64,000 bases of DNA, taken from Hydractinia symbiolongicarpus. Its lineage: Eukaryota; Cnidaria; Hydrozoa; Anthoathecata; Hydractiniidae. Each line of letters opens with the position of its first letter. Positions within the stretch are counted from its first letter, which is position 1. The position numbers and the translations under genes are program-made. Location: positions 25,735,001 through 25,799,000 of the forward strand of contig NC_079882.1 in NCBI RefSeq assembly GCF_029227915.1, written 5' to 3'. The notes beneath the pieces are model-generated. The model saw only the letters and a program-made list of their open reading frames with translations, was not told the DNA's origin and did no database searches. This document shows positions 12,104-22,932 of the stretch, in pieces.

Positions 12104-14828
12104 CTGTATATATAAAGAAAAGAATATTTTAAAATATTTTTATTCATGTAGGTGCTATCTGCACTAATTTGATTAAAAATATACAACATACATACATACT
12201 TTCTGTGCAAGATGTTTTGATTTTGCATCAAAAACAACAGGCATGCACACACATTTTGGTAGACAGAAAATATGAACAACTGATCACAAAAAAAATCCTT
12301 TAAAAAAATATTGCTGATTGAAAAAAGATAATTTGACCTAATGTTTCTGAAAAATCTATAGATTTCATTAATAGCCATTTTACCTGATAAGGTCTTTTTA
12401 TACCTACCCTTATGCGTGCGCATAACAAAACTACATAAAATTTCATAAACTTCTGTTATCATAGACAACTAATGTTGCTTGCAATAATTTTTTAATTACA
12501 CCATCAAACTTGCAAAAGCTCACTTTTTTAATTGCTCCATTGAGATATTCTTAGCTCGCGTAAAAAACTTTAACAAAATATTTCGTAACAAAGTTAAACT
12601 GAAGCTTGAATGCAAGTCAAACGAATTTTTGCATGTTTTTGCAAAATCTATGTACATGGTTGCAAATATTACTCACTTAATGATGCCTCGCAAACACAAA
12701 ATGGCTGATATCAAAATCATTAAACAAACAATAAAAACAAATACCTGTTAAATATGTTGACCAGTAAGGAAAATTAGGAAATTTTGGGATTGGTATTGTC
12801 TATGTTAATTATGGGGGCATTCAAAAAAGTATTTTCACCCAAAATGGAGCAAGAGATCAGTCCTTGTCACCCAGATAACAAAGATTAGGCAGTGATTATT
12901 TTTACACACGTAGATATCATTAAAACCAACTGCTTGCCAAAATTACCCAACACAATCACATGACCATAAAAATAAATTAAAAAGTATTAAAGGAAAACCG
13001 AAGAAAAAAATTCTTTCTCAAAAAGCACATGTGCAGTTAGTTTTTGTTTGTTTTTACATGACCTCTTGGGATGAACATACTTTTTGAATCCCCCTATCTA
13101 TGTAAAAAAGGCAACTTAAATGGGCTACAAAACAGTTTTAAATAAGATCTCCATTATTGGTGTTACTTTTCATCCTTACACATAATGAAAACAGTGTTTA
13201 GACCACTCAAAAGGTCTACAAAAAGTTTAAATTTATTTTGTTAGAAAGTTTGATTTAAAATCAGGGTAAATGTGCTTATAACAAATAAATTATGGATAAA
13301 GAATATGTAAATGTTAAACAGGATATTTAGGATGATAAAAATGTTTTCTTCACTCTCATTCCCTAAACATTTTACTGTCATTAAAAAACCTTTGTGTAAG
13401 TCACTAGAGTCCAAAATCAACATCCTGTTGTGTAACCCAACTAGCAAATAAAACGAAACCTTACAAAAGAATTTTTTTGTCATTTAGTGATACCAACAGT
13501 TTTGTAGAAAGTTTGGCATGCAAATTAAGCACTTTCTGCAAACTGGTTTTGCAAATTTAATGAAACATTGTCAAAATGACCCATGTCTTGATACTACCCC
13601 CATAGCTTTTAAAGCATATATACAAAATATATACAACTTAGAGAATTTGAAATCCATAAAGTACTTTTCACAATAAGGTATCACATCCAACCAAATAAAC
13701 AGGGTAAAAAAACAAGTTATAATTGCAACAATAACTAATTTATTAAATGGAAACAACACCTGCTTAGAAATATTTCTGCGTGCATTTAAATTCTTGAAAT
13801 AATTCTTTCCACAAAGCATTAGCACAAAAATGTAACATGCAAAACTTCTACAAAAAAATATACAAAGATGTAAATTAATATGTAAAAAACAAAAAATAAT
13901 TAAAAATACAAAAGTTTTTGTATATACTATACAACACAGAGTGAGTATGAGTTAGTTTCATTAAATATGTCAAGGAGCTATAGCTTTTCTATGTTAACAT
14001 TATATTAATTTCACAAAGTCTTGCTTTTGATTGATGAAAATAAGCATTTATAATTTCTGAATGCTGCAATCTGAATTATCAATCTCTGATTGGTAAAAGG
14101 GACAATTACTAGGATGGCTGGGCACTGATGCTTTACATATGAAAAAGTCACAAAAAGGTGATTTAGGTTTAATAGAGTCGTGACAACCCCTTTATATATC
14201 ACACAACTTAGTTAAACAATCAAAATTCAAAACAAACTGAGCAGTATTCAATTGGACATGGAAACTGAAGTGAAGTCGCTTTGTTATCAACAGAATACAT
14301 ATATTAAAAACTTACGTTCTTCAAACTTAAATTATACAAAATCACCATAACATTAGAAAAATTACTAACTTTAGAAACACAAAAAGAGACAAAGTTGCTT
14401 TCCTAAGAAATAAGTTAACATATTACATTTTCCATACTCACAATAAAAACAAGTGGTTATGTATTAACTTACCGGATAATTCACCGGTTCTATTAGATTT
14501 AGCTTTGTAATTAGATTCTAATTCAATAGTGTCAAATGGTTTTTTAGAAAACTGACTAAAAAATTAGCTATAATTTAAATGGTAAAACAAAAGAGTGACA
14601 TAACAAAATGTAAAAAGGGCCACATTTCTCATAAGTAAATATTTATACATTCACAGAAAACACTAAGAATATCAAGCACCTCCCTAAATAACAGCAATGA
14701 AAAAAAAAACTTCTGACTGTTTTGCACATGCGAAAGTGGCTACAAGACAAAACTTGCAAGTTTTAATGCACCACAGTAAGTATGGATATATAATGTTCTT
14801 CATCAAGTACAATATTCCATAACAAAAA
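12104..14828. other. Intergenic / untranslated stretch between PGM2 and the tetraspanin
   Basis: No conserved coding frame is visible. The right part is probably 3' UTR of the minus-strand tetraspanin and the left part holds the 5' end of the PGM2-like transcript. Open frames here are short, AT-driven and carry no recognisable motif. Confidence 0.5.
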
Positions 14829-15665
14829 TTACAAATATACATTCTGTTTATTAAGTACACCAATTTGAGCAACTATTTGATTGGCCAACATGTGTGTCAT
14901 AAACATGCCAATGATTAAAGGTAGGGAAAAACATATCGCCAAAATAGCAACTAGCCCAAGATTTTTCCTGAAAAATTCAAAACCTTTATCCAAACAGCCA
15001 ATAGTGTAGATTTCATTTGAAAGCTTAACATGGACTCTATTTTTTCTGACACCGTATCCACACTGCCGATTTTGTTCATATTTCTTCAGGCAGCAAGACC
15101 ATGGTACTCCACATGAACGATAACTTTCTTTGTTTAGGCAGGTGAAGTATGGATTGCTGTCCCAATCATCTATTGTAAGACTACCACAACATTCAAGCTC
15201 TCTTTGAACTTTATCAATCATGTTTCGTAGGTCAACATTAACGTTGTATTTTTCAATAGCAAGGGATAAATTCTTGTCAACCAATTTCTTAACTTCAGGC
15301 CAAAAGGCAAAAGCAGTAATCCCACAGAACACTTCAAACACCAGGGTCAACATCAACAACAATTTATAATAATTCAGTAAGCAAATATTTTCCCTCAGAG
15401 CACCAAGAACCCCAAAAGATGACACAATGAAGATCAAAACACCCAGAGCAGCTAGAATAATACCAGGATCTGATGCAAGATCAGCTAGCTCTTCATACCC
15501 TGTTTTTTGCGATGTAGTATAGCCTCCAATTGCTATAAATAGGGCCCCAATAATCCAAAAGAACATTGCAAAACATAGTAGACAATACTTCAACACACGG
15601 GATACTTTGTTTTCCCCTTTATGTGATCGAGGGTTTCCAGTCATCAAGTTATCAGTGTCAGCCAT
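14829..15665 (-). CDS. Tetraspanin, TspanC8 subgroup (TSPAN5/14/15/17/33-like)
   Basis: Four-helix membrane scaffold protein of 278 aa; TspanC8 members bind ADAM10 and control its exit from the ER and its substrate choice (family knowledge). Hydrophobic helices lie near 25-50, 68-90, 100-122 and 236-260. The large extracellular loop carries the CCG motif at 159-161. That loop has exactly eight cysteines (159, 160, 176, 185, 191, 192, 202, 224), including the CGVPWSCC pattern, which defines the C8 subgroup. The start is taken at MADTD because an in-frame upstream ATG lies beyond a splice acceptor (AG at 15674-15675, TTATTTAG) placed 7 nt before this ATG. The coding part has no intron, unusual beside its many-exon neighbours. 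Assignment to one vertebrate paralogue is not possible by eye. Confidence 0.93.
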   Translation of the reverse strand: MADTDNLMTGNPRSHKGENKVSRVLKYCLLCFAMFFWIIGALFIAIGGYTTSQKTGYEELADLASDPGIILAALGVLIFIVSSFGVLGALRENICLLNYYKLLLMLTLVFEVFCGITAFAFWPEVKKLVDKNLSLAIEKYNVNVDLRNMIDKVQRELECCGSLTIDDWDSNPYFTCLNKESYRSCGVPWSCCLKKYEQNRQCGYGVRKNRVHVKLSNEIYTIGCLDKGFEFFRKNLGLVAILAICFSLPLIIGMFMTHMLANQIVAQIGVLNKQNVYL

Positions 15666-16002
15666 CTTTACACCTAAATAATAATACAATAAAATACAAG
15701 CTATGAAACTTTGTATGTTTTTGTATTCATTAATTAAGATTTTCCATGATTTTAAAATTTCACCACCCTTTGGAGGTGTAGCGCCCCTAAAATATAGAAG
15801 GTGGAATAGGCTGAGCCAAAAATCAAAATTATATTGAAAAATGTACTAATTCAAAATATAGTTTTGGATATAGTAAATGCCAGTTCTAGCCAATTTGACT
15901 GTGAAACATATGAAACTAAACTAACTGAAAATAAATGCAGGCTTTTCGGGCTTCCACCCTCCCTTGAGCCTAAAAACTGACTGGAGGTTTGTTTTGGAAG
16001 TC

Positions 16003-16021
16003 TAGCTAGCTAGCTAGCTAG
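16003..16021. repeat. (CTAG)n short run
   Basis: Tandem CTAG tetramers; the same motif recurs at 16712-16725 and 55593-55608. Confidence 0.7.
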
Positions 16022-16340
16022 ATCACAATTTTTTATTCACCTAATCATTTGATGGGTAAAATTTTACTAGAATTTTCGCTGTATCCATTTACTGTTCCAT
16101 CTTATTTTACAAGGTCTGTAAGCATTGTTTGTAAGCAATCTTAGTAATGATTTACTTCTGAATAATGAATAGAATCAAATTTAGCTTAGGCTAGTTAAGG
16201 CTAGATACAGTCAGTACAGCTAAACTAGATATAATTGTTGCAGCTGATAAATTCAGGTTCTTATATTTTTCAGCTATAGTTCGTTTAGTATTAATTTTAA
16301 CAAAAACTTTTTATAACTAGCTAGAAAAGAGATAACTTAC

Positions 16341-16430
16341 TTTTTTTAAGTTTCAAGTCAGCCACAAAAAGAAGGTGAGTAATGTTTATGGCCGCAGTGT
16401 TTATTTTACTGAGATTTGAGTATCCCTGTG
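16341..16430 (-). other. Probable non-coding 5' exon of the tetraspanin
   Basis: A good donor (CTTAAAAAAA then GTAAGTTATC on the minus strand) lies at 16339-16340. It could join the acceptor just before the tetraspanin ATG, giving a leader intron of about 665 nt. The upstream end of this exon is not defined by the sequence. Confidence 0.45.
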
Positions 16431-17414
16431 TTCCTCAAACTCTGTCCTGTTCCTCAAACTCTGTTCTGTTCGCTGTTATGCAAAGTATTATACTGATCCT
16501 TTTTAATCTCCACCGGGGTGGTTGATGGAGCATGGAATGCAGACAGAGAGGTCTCATTATGCTTTCCATAAGAACAGAACAGGAATGGACATGCTTGTTT
16601 CCCGCATTTTGTAATTTTTGGTGTTTGGAGAGTTGTTGAATGATTTATTTTGGAGTCAACAGCCAGAGATTGACTTTCAAACTAAAATTACCTTGTGCAT
16701 AAATACATTATAGCTAGCTAGCTATATATATCATTTTTGCAGTCCTTGCTTGTCTTTGTCCTTCTTGCTTCTGGAGGCAAATATTTCAATATATACTTAC
16801 CTGAATTGAATAGAATAATGTTTCAATAAATTTCATGTTTATTGCATTGAGAGTAGACCCTCTTAGCTTAATGGGTCAATGAAAAAAATAACCACAAAAA
16901 AGGGGAGAAAAACTTGCATATGATATTTCTGAGTGCAAAATGCTTAAAAATTTGCTAGCATTGTTTGACTAATAATAAAAGCTTAAGCACCAGTCACCAT
17001 GGTTCACATAGCTGTTTTGTAGCTACAGTAATGAAAATTAGCAATATTTTTCAGTTATGTCATCATAAATTGTACTTTGCACTTATGATGGCAAAAATTA
17101 ATGCTCTCATTACTAGTCTTAAAATTTTTCCCCAATGAGTGATACATCAACCAATTATATATCTTTTTCCATGAGTAAGGTAATTTTCTGGCAGCAACTT
17201 TTTTCAGGTTAAATATTATATCAGTTAATTAAGTTAACTACATCTGTTTTTTTAAAAGGAAAATTCTTTATAAGAAAATGAGCCTGAAAAACCTCCAAAA
17301 GTAATGGGAAAGTGAGGCAAAGCTGTCTTCAAAAGGTAGCTGGGTGTTGCAAAGAAGTCTGATTTAATTAAGTTAAAATGATTAAGTCATAGAGGATAAC
17401 ACAGAAACTTTAAC
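16431..17414. other. Intergenic, nothing recognised
   Basis: AT-rich sequence with no open frame carrying a known motif. A near-duplicated phrase, CCTGTTCCTCAAACTCTGT, occurs around 16430-16470. Confidence 0.5.
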
Positions 17415-17878
17415 CGTTTTATGAGGCCTGTGTAAGAATTGTTATGTTGTACGGTAGTGAGACATGGGCAGTGAGCAGGAAGATCTTGACTGTTTAGAAA
17501 GGAATAATATGAGAATGGTTAGGTGGATGTGTAACGCCAGTCTGAGAGACAGAAGAGTTCAGATGAGCTAAGAAGCAGGCTAAGTATCCGTAGAATTAAA
17601 GATGTTATCCAGATAAGAGGATTGAATTGGCTGGGGCACTTGGAAAGAATGGAGGAGGATAATTGGGTGAGAAAGTGTAGACTTGATAGTTTCTGGGGCA
17701 AAGCCCAGAGGTAGACCGAGAAAGACTTGGCAGGAGGTTATAAGGACAGACTTGATACAGAGGAAGTTGAGTTTAGATCTAACACAGTCTAGATCAGATT
17801 GGAAGAGGGTCATTAATATACCCCGTCCAACACATGCTAGCATGGAAAGCGGACGTTAATCCTTGATAATGATGATGA
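17415..17878 (+). mobile_element. LINE (non-LTR retrotransposon) 3' fragment
   Basis: Plus-strand frames, broken by frameshifts, read MLYGSETWAVS, then RMVRWMCN, LNWLGHLERMEE and GRPRKTWQEV in order. These are the conserved C-terminal signatures of LINE reverse transcriptases. The copy ends in a TGATGATGA-type microsatellite tail. The 5' part is absent, as expected of 5'-truncated insertions. A second copy of the same family is at 59105-59290 on the other strand. It is not functional. Confidence 0.85.
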
Positions 17879-19110
17879 TCATATTGTTGATATATTTATA
17901 AACAGCATCATGATGGAAATACAGCCACGCATGTTCTCCCTCATTCATTTAATTTTGGGTGATGACATGTATCCAGCAAGCATGTGGTCGTTTTTGCTGT
18001 GTGTTTATAATCGTGTAAATCGTGAAATAAATTGCAATGGCGCATGTGTAGGCTGAAAAAAATTAGGATGAGTTTCAGTATAACATTTGAACATGTTCTG
18101 ATCTTCAGTTTTCAATAAAATTTTTAGGATAATGTTTTCTTATCTGTATCTAAAATAAATTAGAGACCTCAAAAAAATTGCCAACAAGGTGATTATGTGC
18201 TATTTTAGATCCAGTTTTTGGAGACCTTGATATTTACAGTTACTAAATCACCATAATTTCTAAACAAAATACAATCAATTTTTTTTTAGTGAAATTTACA
18301 TGCGTCGGAATATAGGTTTATCCCAAAAATAAAAGAAATCTTTTTTCTTCATAAAAATCTTTAAAAAAAATTTCTTTATAAAAATAAAAGATGTCTTAAA
18401 TAAAATATGTGACTATAATTTTATTTACAGCTGTCTATAAATTATAGTTTTAAAGAAAACAAAGAAAATAGAGGAAAAAAACTTGGAAAATTTTGCTTTT
18501 TACTAAGAAAATGGAGACTCGGGTTAAAAAAACGTTTTTCTTATTAAAAAATGTGTATTATATATATGTTAACTTTAAGGCTAAGAGTTGTAAAAAAAAA
18601 ATAAAGTATATAGGAATAGTTTTTTCCAAAGTTTTCTGAAACTAAAAAAATTATAAAACAGCATTTTTTGACAAACATGCAAGATGTATATTGTTATTAT
18701 GATAGAGGAAAAAACAAATCGTGAAATGAAATTTTTCCTGTCATGGCATGATATGAGAGCTTGGACCTCAATTTCCTTTGATGTGTGTAATCCAGTGTTT
18801 TCAGTGGTTGTTAAACAAAACATATATATACTGATTTTCCAATTCATTAAGCTTAACAATTATAGTTATTTTAAAATATAGGACTTATAACCCATGTCAT
18901 AGAAGGTGTGGATGGAATAGAATTCACCACCTTAATACACCTTGATGAAATTCACTATTAAAGATTTTTGGATTATACCTTATATCTTAAATTAAATATC
19001 ATATTTCCGAAATTGTGTTATTTTAAAGAAATCCTTCCATGCCAAACTAATAATATGTGTAAAACAATACAGACTACTTTTCTATGCAACAAAATAATAA
19101 TGTTTTTTTT
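17879..19110. other. Intergenic, nothing recognised
   Basis: AT-rich; no coding motif, RNA gene or clear repeat boundary found. Confidence 0.5.
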
Positions 19111-19248
19111 TCAAATTTTTATGGACTGGAGTATCTGAAATATCCTTTTAAACTTAGTCTCTTCATCTCTTCCAGGGCTCCTTCCTTGCCAACCAGAAAA
19201 ATCATAATGGTGCTCGCCGTATACGTCATTACTAGAATCTTTGAAGAC
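19111..19248 (-). CDS. Candidate 3'-terminal exon of an unrecognised gene
   Basis: Between a possible acceptor (AAATAAG then GTCTTC) and a TGA stop there are 45 open codons with non-AT-driven composition. They include YGEHHYDFSGWQGRSPGRDE and KFKRIFQILQSIKI. I do not recognise the family. No upstream exon could be joined with confidence; a 16-nt acceptor/donor pair near 19692-19707 is only a possibility. It could equally be a fossil exon. Confidence 0.3.
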   Translation of the reverse strand, partial: VFKDSSNDVYGEHHYDFSGWQGRSPGRDEETKFKRIFQILQSIKI

Positions 19249-19411
19249 CTTATTTAAGTATTATAGTCTGTGTTATTCTCTTGTTAAATATAATATGAAC
19301 ATAAGCAAAAATAATTCTCAGGAGAAGAATTAAAAAGTTATTTTGAGAGAAGGTATAAAGACTTGTCCAAAAAACTTAGTGCTAGAATCTCAGTTTGAGC
19401 GTGGTAAGAAT

Positions 19412-19665
19412 TTTTAGATGTGCATATTTTACATGCCCACAAATATTGGGTTATGTATTTCCAGAAGGAGCAGTTGCTTAGATGGGGAGTCCTAAAGTAT
19501 TTAATGATGTTCATTTTAAGCTATAAAGACCTAATTAGAGTTCACACTCTGCCAGACAAGACCCATGGTAACATTCACTTGCACATATTGAATTACAGGC
19601 AAAGGGAATCAAATCCTGGTATCTCGCACAAAGTGCATTAGTTAACCACTAAGCTAGACCCAGCA
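19412..19665 (-). mobile_element. tRNA-derived SINE (family A)
   Basis: The minus strand begins with an A-box-like CTTAGTGGTTA and a B-box-like GGATTTGATTCC. The body aligns to the copies at 55786-56125 and 41662-41905. The distal end shares a GATGTGCATATTTTACATG phrase with the 55.8 kb copy. Confidence 0.75.
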
Positions 19666-20247
19666 AAGAAGAAATCCTTTATAAGCTTACCAAGGCTAGT
19701 AAAATCCTAAAAAAGCACACGTAAAGAAGCCGCGATTCTAAACTGAATTTTAGGGACTTTAACATTGGTGCCTAAAGTCTTTGAATAAAGGGGTAAATGG
19801 AGGGGTACTACTCTTTTAGGCAAAAATATGACTTTGCTGGTTTAGCATTGTAACACATTACCAAATTAATTTAATTGGTTTAAACATAATCTCCTTGTGT
19901 TCAAAAAAGATGTTCAAAAATTCAAACTGTACCAACTTTATTTAGCATATTGTATATAACCATATTTTGAGGCTATAGAAAAGGATTTCTTTTAGCATAC
20001 TAACACTGAAAAAATGCTTGGCTTATAAGAGTGTAATTACTCCAAAGGTATTCCAAGATTCACTTTTGGTTGTTAGTTTGAAGTAATTTTTTTACAGTAT
20101 TTACTTTCTCTAGCATCTTTTGATATTTACAATAAAAATGAACCCCCAAAAGTGCCTTCTAGGTAAATATCACCTTTTAAACCATCAAATATTAAATAAA
20201 CCATTGTACTCAGTTTTGATAACTTGGCTTATTTTTAGAGTGTAACA

Positions 20248-21006
20248 ATGAAGACCTGCTTAGCGACTATCATAGCTATATTTTTACTAAATATTGTAGC
20301 AACTGAAGATATTCTTAACAAATGTATCTCATCAAAAAACCACAAATTGTTACCTGGTCCAGAGGGAAGGGCATTGTCAGCATTTCACTGCCAAGCATGG
20401 AACAATCACTCCTGTTGCACATGGAATACAACATCTTCGATTGACAAAGATGGAACTCTTTCGCTTTACAACATGTTATGGGATCAATGTCCACAAAAAA
20501 GAAACATGTCCAAGAAATGCAAGCGTCACTTTGAAAAGGATACTTGTTTTTATGAATGCTCGCCAAACTTGGGACCTTGGATTAAAGTTGACCCAATTTC
20601 TAAAGTGACTCGGAAAGAAAGAGTTGTGAATGTGCCAATATGTGCAAGCGATTGCGATCAATGGTATCATGATTGTATGTTCGATTACACCTGCAACGAT
20701 AACTGGGGTTTAAACTGGAATTGGAAGAAAAAGGGCACTACTGATATGTGTCCCAAATCGTGCAAAACCTTTCGAGAATACTTCTCTGGACCAAAGCAAT
20801 TTTGTGAACTCATTTTTAACCATTCATTGAAGTATGAAACTGATGAAGACAAATGTATGAATCTTTCACCAGTTGGTTCTAAAAATGTAAATGTTGCAAG
20901 GCAAAAAGCTGCTGAAATGTATGGGAAGAGTAGTTCTGTGGTTGTTAAATGGGATACTGTAGCCCTTTTTGTTTGTTTTTACCTGTTTTCTAACATTGTT
21001 TTATAA
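20248..21006 (+). CDS. Folate-receptor-like GPI-anchored protein
   Basis: Secreted or surface protein of 252 aa in the folate receptor / riboflavin-binding protein family. Residues 1-19 form a signal peptide. The mature part has 16 cysteines (26, 48, 56, 57, 81, 91, 100, 104, 132, 136, 143, 149, 168, 172, 186, 203), the number that gives eight disulphides in FOLR1. The WNWKKKG..MC..SC..F..YF and FCELIFNHSLKY motifs match the family C-terminal half. A hydrophobic tail from about 235 follows a small-residue stretch, fitting a GPI signal. A splice-acceptor-like TTTTTAG lies 10 nt before the ATG. A poly(A) signal AATAAA is at 21272-21277. The coding region is one exon. Ligand specificity (folate, other pterin, sterol) cannot be told from sequence. 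Confidence 0.92.
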   Translation: MKTCLATIIAIFLLNIVATEDILNKCISSKNHKLLPGPEGRALSAFHCQAWNNHSCCTWNTTSSIDKDGTLSLYNMLWDQCPQKRNMSKKCKRHFEKDTCFYECSPNLGPWIKVDPISKVTRKERVVNVPICASDCDQWYHDCMFDYTCNDNWGLNWNWKKKGTTDMCPKSCKTFREYFSGPKQFCELIFNHSLKYETDEDKCMNLSPVGSKNVNVARQKAAEMYGKSSSVVVKWDTVALFVCFYLFSNIVL

Positions 21007-21271
21007 ATAACAATTTTTTTTTAGTTTTAATTTTTCCTTTTTTAAAGACGTCTTTGCTGCGATAGTGACAAAAAAGGACAGGCTAAGTCAACACAATGCT
21101 AATTTTTTTGCATTTTTAAATCCCTGATAAAGTTGAATTATATAACTATATTTTCTGTTTTGTATTTTATAAATAACCTATTCGTCGTCAATTCCGATAT
21201 AGCTACTACAGGGTTGTAATTCTGGTTTGTCACCTTGTGCAGCTCACTTTTCTTTACAAATACCATTTGTA

Positions 21272-21277
21272 AATAAA
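21272..21277 (+). terminator. Poly(A) signal AATAAA of the folate-receptor-like gene
   Basis: Canonical hexamer 266 nt after the stop codon on the coding strand. Confidence 0.5.
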
Positions 21278-22567
21278 CATATTTTGGACAGAAATCACTC
21301 TTTTATTAAATCACCTTCGTTTAAATTGTTTGTAAACAGATAAGAATTCGCGAAAATAAATCCATCCAAATTTTTAAAAAAAATTATTTTATAGGTAGTA
21401 GATAGTACTGTTAATATTCAATAAAACAATTGATAAAGCTGTGCACACACGTGCTTTTTTTGCAGACATCAGTTCAAAGGACTTATTTTCTCTCTTTACC
21501 TTTTTTATGCATTTTATTTTTCTAATGCATAGCTAATTCGTTATTGATTTAAACTATAATTTTTTACAATAAGTACTTTTTGTTCGATAATTTCAGCACT
21601 AAAAGTTACTTAAAAGTTGACAGCTGTTGTATCTTAAGTTGAAAATTTCAATCTTTTTAATAATAATTTTGTACAGATAATGTTGAGCACCAAAAATAAT
21701 AGTTTTTCATCCCAATACTATTTTATTATTGGTTGTTCATTAAAAAATAATTTCAAACCGAAATAAATAGACATATTTTAATATATATTTTAATAGACAT
21801 GCTTTTGTTTATAAGGTCCCGAGAAATATTCACATTTTTCGCTTTGCAAAGTTTAAACAGATTTACAACCAGTAGTTAGAAAGACCATCCTAAGCAAAGA
21901 CATTGTAAATACTATTCATATTATCTTTTAAATAACTTTAAATAACCTTAAATAACTTTTAAGAACAGGTCGCAAAATTTACTTCCGAAAATTTTGTTTA
22001 ATTACAAAAAGCTTAGAAAATTATTAAGTCGGAAAAATATTTAAAATTCTGAAGACGATAAGTAAACAATAATGTTAAGGAATTATTTTATGTTTTTTTT
22101 ATTATATTGTAAACATTTTCTTGTCATTTTCCTTCAAAAAATATATTTAGAATACTATATTCAGACATGTTTTTTCATAATCGCATACATTAGTTCTGGC
22201 TTTTTGTAAGTTCTTCCAGAGACGTAGCCGCAAACTTTTAGTTGGAATAGGAAGATTATAGAATATGGAACATTTTTGTATTAGCTCACATGGAGCCATT
22301 TGTGCTAAGAATTGTTTTTTTATATAAGTTTAAAACTAGCCTGTGGAAATATCGACAGAAAAATACATATTTCAGGTAGAAACTTCTGCGAAGGCAGACC
22401 AATCGCGAAATTTTTTATAGAAACTTTCGCAAATTGGCCGATTTTTGATTTTTCGCGAAAATTGAAATTCGCGAATTCATGGATATAACGCAAAAATGAA
22501 ATATCTACTATTTCGCATCTTTTCAAGAAAATATATACAAATGAAAGTGAAGTGAGAAAAAGCAAGT
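21278..22567. other. Intergenic; holds one copy of the CGCGAAAATT-type repeat
   Basis: Mostly featureless AT-rich DNA. At about 22380-22500 there are several TCGCGAAA / TTTCGC inverted motifs shared with loci at 39.75, 47.9 and 56.4 kb. Confidence 0.5.
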
Positions 22568-22792
22568 TTAGTTTTTAAATGCATTAAATACGTTTCTGTC
22601 ATTAACGCCCCAGTCAGAATTGTCAATGTCATCGTCATCAGTCACTTCGTGTAAGTATTCCACCGCTTTTTTCTCGAATGTAAGTGCACATATGGCTCCC
22701 AAATGATTCCCTTTCTCAATTTCGGAGAGTAGAGGATCAATATTATATATGGATCGATGGGTAGGTTTTGTGCTGACGAGCTGTTCACAACT
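22568..22792 (-). CDS. Candidate terminal exon, unrecognised, 74 codons
   Basis: An open minus-strand frame ending in TAA has non-random composition, with phrases such as IDPLLSEIEKGNHLGAICAL and an acidic VTDDDDIDNSDWGVND tail. An in-frame TGA bounds it at 22793-22795, with a possible AG acceptor (GAACAG) just inside. No family was recognised. It may be a gene end or the remnant of a transposon protein; it lies only about 140 nt from the GPCR reading frame on the other strand. Confidence 0.3.
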   Translation of the reverse strand, partial: SCEQLVSTKPTHRSIYNIDPLLSEIEKGNHLGAICALTFEKKAVEYLHEVTDDDDIDNSDWGVNDRNVFNAFKN

Positions 22793-22932
22793 TCAATTTA
22801 TTTAGAAACTCGATCACCCAAAAATATTAGCTAACCTGCAGGCGCTCTCCACCCTTAAAAAAAGACAAACCGCTTCTGTAGTTCAGGAATTCTATCGGTT
22901 GGAGACGATTCTCTTTCAAATATGCTTCAACT

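Noticed and set aside
11959-12468. Longer minus-strand frame extending PGM2 N-terminally
   Set aside because: The extension beyond MSESR lies upstream of a splice acceptor (TATACAG) and is AT-driven; the family starts near this methionine.
15666-15689. Upstream in-frame ATG adding eight residues to the tetraspanin
   Set aside because: It lies on the intron side of the TTATTTAG acceptor just before the chosen ATG.
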